The notes under the pieces were generated by a model. It had not been told where the DNA came from, ran no database searches, and saw only the letters and a program-made list of their open reading frames with translations. The translations under genes and the position numbers were made by a program. DNA of 64,000 bases, taken from contig NZ_JAKZMM010000015.1 of NCBI RefSeq assembly GCF_022809355.1, positions 25,283 through 89,282 of the forward strand. The letters run 5' to 3'. Numbering within the stretch: the first letter of the stretch is position 1; every line of letters begins with the position of its first letter. Below, piece after piece: positions 9,946-19,627 of this stretch. The stretch comes from Parabacteroides faecalis. GTDB lineage: Bacteria > Bacteroidota > Bacteroidia > Bacteroidales > Tannerellaceae.

Positions 9946-10461
9946 ATGAGAAAAGAAAGTAGAGAAATGGATAGTAAGTGGGCTTTGGAGATTATGCGCA
10001 AAGCCCCTTATATTACAGTGAGTTTTACACGAGCCGACGGGACTGCTTATGGAGTTCCGCTTTCCTTGGCTTGTATGAGTGATGATTTATGGTACTTTCA
10101 TTGTGCGCCGGAAGGTGATAAATTGGAGGCAATAGCTGTACATCCTGAAGTCTGCCTTTCCGCAGTGACTAAATGCCAACCTACGGTAGGACCTAAAGAC
10201 GGTTCTTTTACCCTTCAGTATCGATCGGCCATCGCTTTTGGCAAAGCCGAAATAGTGACGGATACGGAAGAGAAGATCCAAGCGCTTCGGGCTATCAGTC
10301 AGCGTTTTCTGCCTCAGCATATGGATGCTTTTGAAGAGGCGGTCCGTCGTAGCCTGCATCGTACGGCAGTAGTCCGGATTACGCTTTCAGCTCCGCCTAC
10401 AGGTAAACGTAAACAATATGATCAGAACGGAGACGAAATGAAATATGGTAGAATGGAATAA
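9946..10461 (+). CDS. Pyridoxamine 5'-phosphate oxidase family protein (NimA-like)
   Basis: A 171-residue split-barrel flavin-binding protein. The start MRKESREMDSKWALEIMRKA, the strand AYGVPLSLACMSDDLWYFHC and GDKLEAIAVHPEVCLSAV match the NimA-like branch of the PPOX superfamily. In NimA a His in the YFH position is close to the cofactor, and some members reduce nitroimidazoles. Resemblance does not show that this one gives drug resistance; many chromosomal homologues are housekeeping flavoproteins. It lies 42 bp after the flavodoxin gene and is followed by a terminator, so the two are probably co-transcribed. Confidence 0.82.
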   Translation: MRKESREMDSKWALEIMRKAPYITVSFTRADGTAYGVPLSLACMSDDLWYFHCAPEGDKLEAIAVHPEVCLSAVTKCQPTVGPKDGSFTLQYRSAIAFGKAEIVTDTEEKIQALRAISQRFLPQHMDAFEEAVRRSLHRTAVVRITLSAPPTGKRKQYDQNGDEMKYGRME

Positions 10462-10474
10462 TCTACTGGAAGGA

Positions 10475-10508
10475 AAAAGAGGATGCCTCTTTTGACGCAT
10501 CCTCTTTT
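10475..10508 (+). terminator. Rho-independent terminator after the NimA-like gene
   Basis: AAAAGAGGATGC pairs with GCATCCTCTTTT around a 10-nt loop, ending in TTTTCT. It marks the boundary between the redox genes and the minus-strand accessory block. Confidence 0.85.
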
Positions 10509-10614
10509 CTATTATAGTTGCTGCATTTGTCCATAGGGATCATACGAACGTGTTTTTGTAAACTAAAATCAGATTGCTAAACTTGCTAAGTTTGATCTGT
10601 TCCCATTTTTTTGT

Positions 10615-11103
10615 TCAATACTCCTCTATCTCAACTCTACCGTCCTTGCCGCTTAAGTTTACAGTGAATTTACGCGTCGTTCCATCCTTGTCGATATATG
10701 AGAAACCATTGTTGGGTATGCTGCCAAAGAAAGTCATAATCACCATGATGGGGCATTCTGGTAACAGCTCAAACTGTTCGTAAAGCGTTTCTTCGTGGAA
10801 CGAGATTCTGCCGTTGTCGTCTATTTCGCACTCGCTGAGTTTGAGTACCTTGAAATCCTTTATCACGGTAGTGGTTGAGAACAGAACTTTCACGTACGAA
10901 TCGGCCGCTCTCGCATTGAATACGTGGTATTCCTTGATTTCCATGAGAAAAAACTCGTCGACAGAACGAACGTATACAGGAGCTGGAATCCCTTTTACAG
11001 GCGTTCTGGCTACGGTACTTTGAATACTGTCGGCAAAAGATATTGCCGCTAACAACAAAACAAAAACTCTGAATAAGTAATAAGTGTTGCTGTTTTCGCA
11101 CAT
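10615..11103 (-). CDS. Hypothetical exported protein
   Basis: I do not recognise this 162-residue protein. It starts with a hydrophobic signal-like segment (YYLFRVFVLLLAAISFADS, residues 7-25). The rest is a soluble beta-rich body with a Cys in LSECEIDDNG and another in LLPECPIMVIMTFFG. A longer frame opens at 11163, but the ATG at 11103 puts the signal peptide at the N-terminus. It follows the TMEM43-like gene by 78 bp in the same direction and may be the last gene of that transcript. No catalytic motif is apparent. Confidence 0.55.
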   Translation of the reverse strand: MCENSNTYYLFRVFVLLLAAISFADSIQSTVARTPVKGIPAPVYVRSVDEFFLMEIKEYHVFNARAADSYVKVLFSTTTVIKDFKVLKLSECEIDDNGRISFHEETLYEQFELLPECPIMVIMTFFGSIPNNGFSYIDKDGTTRKFTVNLSGKDGRVEIEEY

Positions 11104-11181
11104 GGTAGACTGCCCATTGTAAAGGCGTGGATCTGTTCCAAAACTGCTCATAAAAGCTTTCATTCCTATTATTCCTTACAT

Positions 11182-12501
11182 CTACACGTTTGACACTTCG
11201 GCTTTTTTATTATCTTTTCCTTTTTTCACAAGGAACACTATGAGGGCAACGATAGCCGCCAACAGTACTCCGGCAATGACAGGACGATAAAACAGCCATG
11301 CCATGGCAATTATGAGAAGCGACCATGCCAATCCCAATACTTTACATATCAAGCCGACACCAAGTCCGACAATATCGGCCATGAATGGCAGGACTTTCAA
11401 CAAATCTACCAAGATACCGAAAATCCCCTTAAATCCAGTGACTACCAAGAACAGACCTATGAAACGTAGTATCCAAGTCATGAAGCTATTACTCTTATGC
11501 TGGTTTTCGAACATATTTTCCATACTTACGGCTCCTGACGTGAGTACTGACAATGTCTTACCATTTTTTGCGACATACGACTGCAGTTTGTCTCCATTTA
11601 CCACGGCTATGACTGATGCCTCTCCGGGCATTACTTTTGTAAAGGTGACAGACATATCTCCGATTTGCGGATTGTTGGGATTCTTTCCGAAATAAAGCAC
11701 GTTGCCATTGACATGGACATAATCGAACTTCTGTTTGGCTATCTGTTCTGTTTCCGCAGTTGCGACAGCCTCTACCTTTGCAGAGTCTCCTTTGGCAGCA
11801 GCAGGAGTTTCATCGGTAACGGCGGCTGTATTGTTTACTGTGGGTGCAGCCATGCTTTCGAAAACCTTCTTGACATCCCTGTTCCAGTCGCTTAGTTGCT
11901 CTTGGCTGAAACTCAGGTTCATCGGGGCTGTACCGGAAATGGAACGAATCAGATCCTTAGGCAGTTTGTATGCTCCGAATGTTACATTTTCTGCCATATA
12001 ACTTTGGTCTTCGATATTCATCACTACAAAGTTCCTGTTTTGATAATCCGGATCGCTGAACTCTTGAGAATTGACGGGACTTCCATTCCATTCCTTCTCA
12101 TAGTAGTAGGTTGTTACTTCTTCCTTGCTTCCTCCAATTTTATCTTTTGTCTCGGTCTTTGAATGCTCTACCCATTGATAGTATTGTACGCTACGGTCAA
12201 GTTTTATCGCTACGCTTCCTATACCGAAAGTCGCGTCGCAGAGAGAATCCTTTGTTTGGGTGAAAGCTATGGCATGAATGAGTTTTCCATTTAAGGACGG
12301 GTCGGCATTCGATACGTCATCCACATGTACTGCGACTCCTTGTGCTTCCTCCAGCATTTGGGTTGTCTTCACGGCACGTCCTTCGTTCCACCACAATAAA
12401 ACCGTACCGCCCAGTAACATCAGGAATCCGGTTCCGATACCTCTTATGGAATTAGACAACCGGGTTCTATATCCTGTTGTTTTTGTTTCCTGATAAGCCA
12501 T
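11182..12501 (-). CDS. TMEM43/LUMA family membrane protein
   Basis: A 439-residue protein resembling the TMEM43 family, known in bacteria and as an inner nuclear membrane protein in animals. Family signs are the N-terminal helix followed by LLWWNEGRAVKTTQMLEEA (residues 38-56), a long extracytoplasmic domain (about 60-340) containing NPNNPQIGDMSVTFTKVMPGEASVIAVV, and three or more C-terminal helices (FIGLFLVVTGFKGIFGILVD, then a hydrophobic stretch to about 425) before a basic tail. An Ala/Glu-rich insertion lies around residues 215-250. The bacterial function is not established. It is 53 bp downstream of the beta-helix gene and probably co-transcribed with it. Confidence 0.8.
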   Translation of the reverse strand: MAYQETKTTGYRTRLSNSIRGIGTGFLMLLGGTVLLWWNEGRAVKTTQMLEEAQGVAVHVDDVSNADPSLNGKLIHAIAFTQTKDSLCDATFGIGSVAIKLDRSVQYYQWVEHSKTETKDKIGGSKEEVTTYYYEKEWNGSPVNSQEFSDPDYQNRNFVVMNIEDQSYMAENVTFGAYKLPKDLIRSISGTAPMNLSFSQEQLSDWNRDVKKVFESMAAPTVNNTAAVTDETPAAAKGDSAKVEAVATAETEQIAKQKFDYVHVNGNVLYFGKNPNNPQIGDMSVTFTKVMPGEASVIAVVNGDKLQSYVAKNGKTLSVLTSGAVSMENMFENQHKSNSFMTWILRFIGLFLVVTGFKGIFGILVDLLKVLPFMADIVGLGVGLICKVLGLAWSLLIIAMAWLFYRPVIAGVLLAAIVALIVFLVKKGKDNKKAEVSNV

Positions 12502-12554
12502 AATATTACAGAATTTATATTCTTTATTTTTAGTCTGTTATTCGTATTTTGCTG

Positions 12555-13982
12555 TCATTCAGGGAGCTGTGCTCCATATCCGGGTTCCGCGCCGAACAGC
12601 TGTACTGCCTTGTCGAAATTGTAGCGGTTGCCGAACATTGTCACGCGGGTGGTCATTGTGCCCTGTTTATTCAATCCGAGAGCCTCTCTGAAAAGGTTTG
12701 CTGCGGAATTAGGATCATAACTTTCTGTAGTTATTATTTCCAGAGATGCATATCCTTTCAAATATGCCTGGTCAATAACATCTTTGAACTTGCTTGTACT
12801 TGGAAGTTCCCTGTTGTTTTCGTATTTGGTCAGCATTTCAACTTCATCGAAGCGTTTTCCAGGCACGTAAAGCCATTTGCCTCCGCTGTTTGCCGCCATG
12901 ACCAAATCGCCTCTGTTCATAAAGAAGAGGTTGTCGTATGCGGAACAGATTTTGCGTTTGTCGGCAGGAAGGTTAGAATCATCCCATCCGCCATCGAGCG
13001 CACCGTAGTTGTTGCATCCGAATATGTTATGGTGTACATTATGGTCGGCTCCATTCTTGAACCGGTATCCGTAGCCCATACTTTCCATTTCTTTTGTTGT
13101 AGGCCATGAGAACAGTACAGTGTTGTGATGGAAATCAACCGTAGACTGATGAGCGCCTGTATTCTGGTTCAAGCCTCCGTTAATCTCGCAGGAAGCATAC
13201 AGATTGGACACAAATACATTATTATATATTTCCCAATCGCCCCCCATGTTTGTCATGATGATGGCGTTGAACGAGGCATTAAGGAACATGCAGTTGCGGA
13301 TAACAAGTTTTCCAGCCATTTTTCCGCCAATCAGGCGTATGGTTTTGTTGGGCGGATTCCCCACCGGCATGATACGTCCGGTCTCGCATCCTTCCGGACA
13401 GCCGAAACGCGCGTCTGTAGGGTCTGCCTTGGCATATTCGTGTACCAATCCCAGATCGAAGAACAATCCGTCAATAATCATCTGCGCATTTTTGTTTGCT
13501 GTAGACTCAATCATCAGAAGTCCCTGACCTATTGTACCTCTTTGTTCAACCGAAGGCTGAATGCGAGTAATATGTTTTATAGGGTTGCGTTCTGTGAAAT
13601 CATCATTCCATCCCCCTTCAAGGCTGACGTATTTTCCTTTTATCTGAATCCATCCACGATCTAGGTTGCCGAGATAATTACCCTGTGCTATACGGATTAT
13701 ATCTCCATCAGCCGCTTTGTCAACGGCTTTCTGTATATCCTTCATCGGAGCGTCTTTTGTTCCCTCCGCTCTCGCGCTTCCCCTTTCAATGCTCACATAT
13801 AAGACATTAATTGTAGTACTAAGAGTTTTACTTGTTACATTTTCTGCAACCATATTTGTTTTTTCTGCTACTGTTTTTTTTGCCCGTTGTAGGAAATTAC
13901 CTACTTGTGCTTCAGCAACTAAACCTATGGCAAGCAATATTGCTGCCATCAATACATGTCTTCTAAAATCTTTTATCCTCAT
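12555..13982 (-). CDS. Exported right-handed parallel beta-helix protein
   Basis: The 475-residue product has a signal peptide (VLMAAILLAIGLVAEAQ) and then SARAEGTKDAPMKDIQKAVDKAADGDIIRIAQG. This is the usual opening of DUF1565/pectate-lyase-like beta-helix proteins, where a set of listed items is laid out as helix turns. Repeating turns follow: MIIDGLFFDLG, LVIRNCMFLNASFNAIIM, WEIYNNVFVSN, VDFHHNTVLFSW and HNVHHNIFGCNNYGALDGG. The N-x-F and H-H-N turn pattern is characteristic. Such proteins bind or cleave polysaccharides, but no catalytic set is recognisable here, so function stays open. It is the first gene of a short operon with the TMEM43-like gene. Confidence 0.78.
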   Translation of the reverse strand: MRIKDFRRHVLMAAILLAIGLVAEAQVGNFLQRAKKTVAEKTNMVAENVTSKTLSTTINVLYVSIERGSARAEGTKDAPMKDIQKAVDKAADGDIIRIAQGNYLGNLDRGWIQIKGKYVSLEGGWNDDFTERNPIKHITRIQPSVEQRGTIGQGLLMIESTANKNAQMIIDGLFFDLGLVHEYAKADPTDARFGCPEGCETGRIMPVGNPPNKTIRLIGGKMAGKLVIRNCMFLNASFNAIIMTNMGGDWEIYNNVFVSNLYASCEINGGLNQNTGAHQSTVDFHHNTVLFSWPTTKEMESMGYGYRFKNGADHNVHHNIFGCNNYGALDGGWDDSNLPADKRKICSAYDNLFFMNRGDLVMAANSGGKWLYVPGKRFDEVEMLTKYENNRELPSTSKFKDVIDQAYLKGYASLEIITTESYDPNSAANLFREALGLNKQGTMTTRVTMFGNRYNFDKAVQLFGAEPGYGAQLPE

Positions 13983-14262
13983 CTCATTTTGTTTTATGGG
14001 TTATTATTAGCCTACGCTTGGTTCTTGTACATAGATACGTTTCCCGATTCATGGTATAACGTACAATTCCTTTATAAGCATGGAGTTTAAATTCCGTTTG
14101 TGTCACTTCGTCAAAACATTCCTGACCGTTATTCTTATTGGGTCGGGTCCCTTAGCATGGCTCTGGGAAAACAGAGCCATAGTAAAGAGAGCTAAAAGAT
14201 TGTCCCGTGGAAATATCCATTTTGCCATAAATTTAGATTTAATGAAAAACACGACTTTTTTA

Positions 14263-14637
14263 TCAGGCTGGATTGCCAAAACGGTTCGCGACTTTCTCGC
14301 CTTCTTTTATCAGCAGAATAAGAAACCAGATAGAACCTATAAGAGGTATTAGATTAATAAATATCCATTCTCCTCCTTTGCCTATATCGTGAAGCCTACG
14401 CACGCTGACAGCCAATGTAGGTACAAGCAGTCCCAATATGATAATTACTTGCAGTACTAAAATGATATAATAAAGGAAAGAGATACTTGCCACAAGGTTC
14501 ATCAAGATAGAGAAGACAGCCCCAATGATGAAATAGACCAAATAAAACATCCAAAATTCACTTCTACCGGCACGTCCTTTGAACTGGGCATACTTGCCAA
14601 GGATAATCTCCATGAAATTTGAAATAATAGCTCCCAT
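14263..14637 (-). CDS. DUF805 family membrane protein
   Basis: A 124-residue inner-membrane protein. The DUF805 signature is complete: KYAQFKGRAGRSEFWMFYL near the N-terminus, then three to four helices, then VRRLHDIGKGGEWIFINLIPLIGSIW and a tail ending in RFGNPA. The function of this widespread family is unknown. The gene stands alone between the hybrid regulator and the beta-helix gene, with gaps of about 240 and 280 bp. A perfect 9-bp hairpin (ATGGCTCTG/CAGAGCCAT, 14157-14180) lies downstream without a T-tract. Confidence 0.88.
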   Translation of the reverse strand: MGAIISNFMEIILGKYAQFKGRAGRSEFWMFYLVYFIIGAVFSILMNLVASISFLYYIILVLQVIIILGLLVPTLAVSVRRLHDIGKGGEWIFINLIPLIGSIWFLILLIKEGEKVANRFGNPA

Positions 14638-14876
14638 AGTCTTTAAATTTTAAATTAATAAATCATGTTATCTATATAATTGATGTCTGAAGCAAATATA
14701 TCAGTATTTATTACCTTCAGTTAGGAATATTAGATCAAAAATCGGTATTATTAAACCTTTTTTCTGTGGTACAATCAGGATTTTTTGAATATAAAATGGG
14801 TGTATATTTTTTGATTTACAATGTTTTAATTGTCCTGTTTTCTCTCTCAAAAGCAGAATGGTTTTTTGTAGATATT

Positions 14877-17684
14877 CTACAATTTAGGAGTTTTTCTGTA
14901 TTGACTGGGTGTGACATTGAACATTTGTTTAAAGACACGTGTAAAATAACTGGTATCTTCAAAACCACAAGTCGTGGCGATATCTCCGATGGCTTGTTCT
15001 GTAGAAGCTAGCAGACGTTTGGCTTTTTCCATCCGAATCTGAAGAATGTAAGTGGTAGCTGTATAGTCGGCAATCGAACGGATTTTCCGATTCAATTGCG
15101 TTCTACTCATACACATTTTGTCGGCAATAAAATCTGCGTTCAAATCTTTGTCCGCTAAATGGCTATGTATAATTGATGTTAGTCGATTCAGGAAATCACG
15201 GTCTCTAGATGATAATTCCACATTTTGAGCAGAACCTTCTTGTAAGGCCTTAGAGAATTTGTCTCGCAATTGCCGGCGCTGCTCCAACAATTTTTCGACA
15301 CGCACAAGTAACTCTTCTGCATTGAAAGGCTTGATCAAGTATGCGTCCGCTCCTTCTTCCAAACCTCGTATGCGGTCCGCGTCACTGCTTTTCGCTGTGA
15401 TGATAATGATAGGGATGTGGTTCAATATCTCAGACTGCCGGATTTCATGGCAGAGCATATAGCCATCCATGCCTGGCATCATCAGGTCTGTCAGGATAAG
15501 GTCGGGCATGTAATTTTTCGCTTTATCAATGCCTTCTTTGCCGTCAGAAGCATAATTAAGATGGTATTTCCCCTTTAGTAGGGTGCTGATGTAAAATGAA
15601 ATATCCAGATTGTCCTCCACAATCAGTATGGAAGGACTAAGACTATTTTCAGCGACATTATTCTTAACCTGAATCTTTTCCAGATCATTCTTTCCACGAA
15701 TTCGTTCTGTAACGTTGGTAGCATCGATCCATGGAAGTCTCTCTATCGAATCTTGATCAAGTGGTATATAGACTGAAAAAACAACCCCTTCACCTTTCTT
15801 GTTGTAAACTTTGATGTTTCCGTTCATACTTTCCACCATCTGGCGTGTGTAGGGAAGTCCTATACCTGTTCCTATCTGCTTCTCGTTGTTTGAACCTTGG
15901 TAAAACGTATCGAACAACCGTGGCATTTCCTCTTCGGGAATCTCATTTCCGGTATTGAAAACCTGCAACCTCAACAATGATTTATCTTTTTTCATTTCTA
16001 TCCTGATAATTCCATTGGCAGGCGTATATTTCAGTGCATTTGAAAGCAGATTGCGCATTATTTTATTAAAATACTCAGGTATAAAATCCATCTCGATGGT
16101 ATTCGATTCCGGAATGAACAGCAAATTAATGTACTGCGAACAGGCATATTCGCGATAACTGTCAAGAGTCATGCGTATGAATGCGACAATATTTCCCCGA
16201 TACCACTGTTTACGATCAGCCTTTGCCATAAGTTTTGACATGTCCAGCAATTGATTTACCAATTCCAGCAAATTGTTGCCCTGCCGTTGAATGGAGTTAA
16301 GGTAACGTTCCGTCTCGTCTTTAGATACATCGTTATTCCGCATTTGCTCCACCAATCCCAGGATTACGGTGAGCGGTGTACGGAACTCATGTGTGATATT
16401 GGTGAAGAATCCGGTACGTATCTGTTCTACCTGTCGTAAAGTACGGTTTGTTTTTGACCTCATCCGCAAAGCATACCAAAGGAATGCTATGGCCGAACAA
16501 GTCATCAAAAGAATCAGAATGCTCACAGTTAGGATGATTCGCTTGTTGCGTTGTTCCTCAATGAAATTCTTTTTAACCAAATCAATTTCCTGTGCGTTTT
16601 TTTCTATTTCGTATTTAATTCTCAGATTTTGGAGATGATTGATGCTTTCCTCATTTTTCACGCTGTCAGCATATGCCTGGCTCTGTATGTAACTTTCCAA
16701 AGCTCTTTTGCAGTCGTTTTGCCCTAAAAAGTATATATAATCCAGCTTATGGATCGCACTCAGATGTTCAAATGAATTAATGTCCCGTGCCGTTTTCCTT
16801 GCCTGCGACAAATAAGTTTGTGCTAGGGCAGGGTTGTTAAGTTTGAGAAGTACACGTGCCATCGAAATACATGACTCCAACCAATGCCAATGGTCGCTTT
16901 TCCCTTTCATTATGTCATAGGCTTTGTGGTAGTTGGCTAGAGCTTCATCAAGTTCACCTTTTTTTTCGTGAAGGTTTCCGAAATGGTTATAGCAAAGGGA
17001 TATTCCTAAATCGGATTTAGCCTGCTGATTGTATGACAAAGATTGCTTGAAATAGATATAAGCCGAGTCGTATTCTTCACGGCTTTCAAATATAAAACCT
17101 AAGTTGGCCGTGTTGATTGCCTGTCCCAATGCGCTGTTCAATTCCTTTTCTCCGGCTAAGGAATTACGGAAAACTCTTTCAGCCGCATTATTATTCCCCA
17201 AGGAGAGATAAATATTCCCGATTCCATTCATGGCAACCAACCGGTTTTTCTTGATGTCATACGTTCTTCCCTTCATTTTCTCTATCAGGCCCAATGCCCT
17301 GAAATGGTATTCGGAAGCTTCGGTCAATATCCCGATACGCCGGTAGTTGGTTCCAAGATTATTCAGCGCCTTCACGATTTCAAGCGTGTCATTCATCTGA
17401 GTAGCCATCTCCAGACCTCTTTTATGATATTGAATGGCATCGTCAAAAGAGGCATTTTCACGATATACTTTTCCTAATTGTCCGTACGTGGCAACCTGCC
17501 CGTACATATTGTTTGCTACTTTAAAAGAATCAAGAAAGATCAATAAAGAATCTGTGTTACAATTTTTTTGTAAAATCGAATCAATTTCTTTTCTAGCCTC
17601 TTCCGAATACAGAGGCGAATCACTCTTCCGGCAAGCGAATAATATTGAGAGTCCTGTAATAAGGATATATAGATATGTTTTCAT
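14877..17684 (-). CDS. Hybrid two-component regulator with TPR sensor and AraC output
   Basis: A 935-residue one-protein signalling chain. An N-terminal lipoprotein-like signal ending FACRK is followed by TPR repeats (about 60-350, such as ALNNLGTNYRRIGILTEASEY). Next is one membrane helix (382-405), then the histidine kinase with phospho-acceptor His432 in FFTNITHEFRTPLTV. The ATPase domain (NLLSNALKYTP, GTGIGLPYTRQMVE) follows, then a receiver domain (about 685-800, Asp733 in LTDLMMPGMDGY). Last is an AraC-type DNA-binding domain (about 830-932, CGFEDTSYFTRVFKQMFNVTPSQYR). The sensor is TPR type rather than the Y_Y_Y beta-propeller of classic polysaccharide HTCS, so the signal is unknown. 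A degraded second copy of its C-terminus lies at 20350-20600. TAACTTTG (minus, 17781-17788) is a candidate -7 element. Confidence 0.92.
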   Translation of the reverse strand: MKTYLYILITGLSILFACRKSDSPLYSEEARKEIDSILQKNCNTDSLLIFLDSFKVANNMYGQVATYGQLGKVYRENASFDDAIQYHKRGLEMATQMNDTLEIVKALNNLGTNYRRIGILTEASEYHFRALGLIEKMKGRTYDIKKNRLVAMNGIGNIYLSLGNNNAAERVFRNSLAGEKELNSALGQAINTANLGFIFESREEYDSAYIYFKQSLSYNQQAKSDLGISLCYNHFGNLHEKKGELDEALANYHKAYDIMKGKSDHWHWLESCISMARVLLKLNNPALAQTYLSQARKTARDINSFEHLSAIHKLDYIYFLGQNDCKRALESYIQSQAYADSVKNEESINHLQNLRIKYEIEKNAQEIDLVKKNFIEEQRNKRIILTVSILILLMTCSAIAFLWYALRMRSKTNRTLRQVEQIRTGFFTNITHEFRTPLTVILGLVEQMRNNDVSKDETERYLNSIQRQGNNLLELVNQLLDMSKLMAKADRKQWYRGNIVAFIRMTLDSYREYACSQYINLLFIPESNTIEMDFIPEYFNKIMRNLLSNALKYTPANGIIRIEMKKDKSLLRLQVFNTGNEIPEEEMPRLFDTFYQGSNNEKQIGTGIGLPYTRQMVESMNGNIKVYNKKGEGVVFSVYIPLDQDSIERLPWIDATNVTERIRGKNDLEKIQVKNNVAENSLSPSILIVEDNLDISFYISTLLKGKYHLNYASDGKEGIDKAKNYMPDLILTDLMMPGMDGYMLCHEIRQSEILNHIPIIIITAKSSDADRIRGLEEGADAYLIKPFNAEELLVRVEKLLEQRRQLRDKFSKALQEGSAQNVELSSRDRDFLNRLTSIIHSHLADKDLNADFIADKMCMSRTQLNRKIRSIADYTATTYILQIRMEKAKRLLASTEQAIGDIATTCGFEDTSYFTRVFKQMFNVTPSQYRKTPKL

Positions 17685-17909
17685 AAACCGTTCCTGTATT
17701 TTTTATACAACTTACATTCTGACTTGACTTGTAAAGAGCTTCATCGCTCTGTTAATAAAAATCACATATGTTTCTGTTAGCAAAGTTAACATTATATTCT
17801 TTGCCTGGCAGGCGTTTAGTGGGTTACTTCGGAAATTTTTTCCCTTGTTTTTCTGTTTGAATTTGAATTTGTTTCTTAGTTGATACATCTATATCAGGAT
17901 ATTCGATAA

Positions 17910-18890
17910 TTAAAATTGTTCAAGAATGCTTATTCTTTTTTCAATCGGAGGGTGTGTGTCGAATATACCTCCAAGACTTCCGATAAAACCTACAGCCTGC
18001 TTCCCCGGATGCTGAATAAACAACTGGGCGACATCTTCACGTGTCACTGCCTCAATGTTAGGGTCTTTGGCAATCTTGCGTAGGGCAGAAGCAAGCGCAA
18101 GCGGATTCTTTGTCATTTCAGCTGCTTCGGCATCAGCCAGATATTCCCTTTTTCGTGAAATGGCGAACCTCATCAGTTTAGCAAACAATAAACCTATCAG
18201 GGCAACTATGAGTGCCAGAAGCAGTACTATTATGACAGCTCCATTACTATTACCATCCTTTTTATTGGAACTGCTATCAGAAGAAGAAAATATTGACTCG
18301 AATGCTAAACGTGCAATCATAGAAAACACACCTACAAACACAATAGAAACAATGAGCAGATGTACATCGTGGTTGCGTATGTGCGACAGTTCGTGCGCAA
18401 TGACCGCTTCTAACTCATCATCTTTTAGTCTATTTATTAACCCTTTCGACAACGTAACCGTATATGTCCGTTCATTGATTCCGCTTGCGAAGGCATTGAG
18501 CGACTCGTCATTTATAATATTGATTTTCGGTATCTTCATACCTTGGCTCATGCAAAGATTCTCTACCAGATTGTAGACACGTTTGTTTTTTTTTCTTTCA
18601 AGTGTCGTTGCTCCTGTTGACACTTTTATTATATACGTATTCCAAAAATAGGCTATGGTGAACCATGCGAAAATCACTCCAAGAACATAAGGAACCGAGT
18701 TCGAATAAACTGAGTTGACGGAAAGCCAGAAGTGCCCCTCTGTCTCAGCTTCTTCAATAAAACCCAGCCATGCGAAAAGAATGAAAAAAATGTACACCAC
18801 ACCTAAGACAAGACATGGGAACATAAAAAGCAGGAGCGTCGAACGGAAGTCGTTTCTCCTTTTCTGTGTCTGTATCCCGATATATTCCAT
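17910..18890 (-). CDS. htpX: M48 family zinc metalloprotease (HtpX-like)
   Basis: A membrane protease that degrades misfolded membrane proteins. The zinc motif HELSH lies at about residue 166 (VIAHELSHIRNHD), with the third ligand in KREYLADAEAAEMT. Hydrophobic helices occur at about 18-45 and 62-85, and another pair around 180-235. The N-terminus MEYIGIQTQKRRNDFRSTLLL fits the LemA-associated HtpX subgroup, so the ATG at 18890 is preferred over 18905. No lemA gene is seen next to it. Between it and the hybrid regulator lies a 226-bp gap. Its upstream neighbour is a broken gene, so this protease may have lost a partner. Confidence 0.88.
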   Translation of the reverse strand: MEYIGIQTQKRRNDFRSTLLLFMFPCLVLGVVYIFFILFAWLGFIEEAETEGHFWLSVNSVYSNSVPYVLGVIFAWFTIAYFWNTYIIKVSTGATTLERKKNKRVYNLVENLCMSQGMKIPKINIINDESLNAFASGINERTYTVTLSKGLINRLKDDELEAVIAHELSHIRNHDVHLLIVSIVFVGVFSMIARLAFESIFSSSDSSSNKKDGNSNGAVIIVLLLALIVALIGLLFAKLMRFAISRKREYLADAEAAEMTKNPLALASALRKIAKDPNIEAVTREDVAQLFIQHPGKQAVGFIGSLGGIFDTHPPIEKRISILEQF

Positions 18891-19003
18891 TAAGTAACCG
18901 TTCAATAATAATTTTATATTTTAGGTTTTACAGTTTGTATAACTTCTTTAACTCCTGAAAGTTGAACTTGAAAAACTTGAAGAGTATAAAAAGTCTATAA
19001 CTA

Positions 19004-19427
19004 TTATGGGAATCCTTGTAATTTGAATTCTTTCCAAGTTTCTGCCTTTTGATATGCATCCAATGCTTCAACGGGCACAGATATAAATATATCCGGACTG
19101 ATATTATAAAAAGGAATGTTGATATTCTTGGAGGCTCGGCAGCCAATATGGTAATTTGTGTGAGAGCGGAACAATTGTAAAACGCAAACTCACCAATGCT
19201 TGTCACACTAAAGTCTGTATCATTATAAGTTGCTGTGAATGGGATGGTTACAATACAGAAAGATAGCTGTAATTATTCTCAAGACTTTCTTGCTCAAACG
19301 TCACTTCTACGTTTTTTGAGTCTTTGTCGGTAATATTGTAACATAAATCACCGACTTTGAAATCGTATGCCCATGCACCTGTTACGGATAATAGGGTAAT
19401 GGCAAAAGTAAGTATTGTCGTTGTCAT
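19004..19427 (-). pseudogene. Frameshifted remnant of a BspA-like leucine-rich-repeat surface protein
   Basis: Three pieces in two frame changes make one recognisable protein. From the ATG at 19427 comes a signal peptide (TILTFAITLLSVTGAWA) and YDFKVGDLCYNITDKDSKNVEVTF, the standard N-terminus of BspA-like proteins. Near 19250 the frame shifts to VTIPFTATYNDTDFSVTSIG and EFAFYNCSALTQITILAAEPPRI, one LRR_5 repeat. Near 19120 it shifts again to NIPFYNISPDIFISVPVEAL, then DAYQKAETWKEFKLQGFP and a TAA at 19004-19006, the typical BspA ending. Only one repeat is left, so most of the repeat region was also lost. Family members are surface adhesin-like proteins. Either frameshift could be a sequencing error, but two in 420 bp plus the collapse point to decay. 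Confidence 0.75.
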
Positions 19428-19434
19428 ATTCCTT

Positions 19435-19572
19435 CTAAATTTGATTTTGTAATTTACTGGCAGCAGCTCCGCCCCAGGAGCTGCTGCCACTATAGCTTCC
19501 ACTTCCATGGCTGCTGTACGATTCCCTTCGGTAAGATCCACCACTATTTTTTATTATACAATATGAGACCAT
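19435..19572 (-). other. Short Gly/Ser-rich open frame, possible gene tail
   Basis: A 45-codon frame ends 8 bp before the BspA-like ATG. Its second half is strongly Gly/Ser/Tyr-biased (SYSSHGSGSYSGSSSWGGAA). Low-complexity tails of this kind end TPM-domain (YgcG-like) membrane proteins, which often neighbour HtpX/LemA genes. With no globular part left it can only be a remnant or chance. Confidence 0.25.
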
Positions 19573-19627
19573 GCTTGTGGTAATTCCGCTTTTTTATTTC
19601 ATAACTTAATTTATTTAACCCCACCTT

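Noticed and set aside
9946..10461. Nitroimidazole resistance gene (nim)
   Set aside because: It resembles the NimA-like branch only in general. No IS with an outward promoter lies upstream, and family members are often housekeeping proteins.
12549..13109. 186-codon plus-strand ORF
   Set aside because: It is antisense to the beta-helix gene, with cysteine- and histidine-rich composition typical of shadow frames.
14080..14352. 90-codon plus-strand ORF between the beta-helix and DUF805 genes
   Set aside because: Its 3' part is the antisense of the DUF805 gene. The hydrophobic start has no family resemblance, and no promoter word precedes it.
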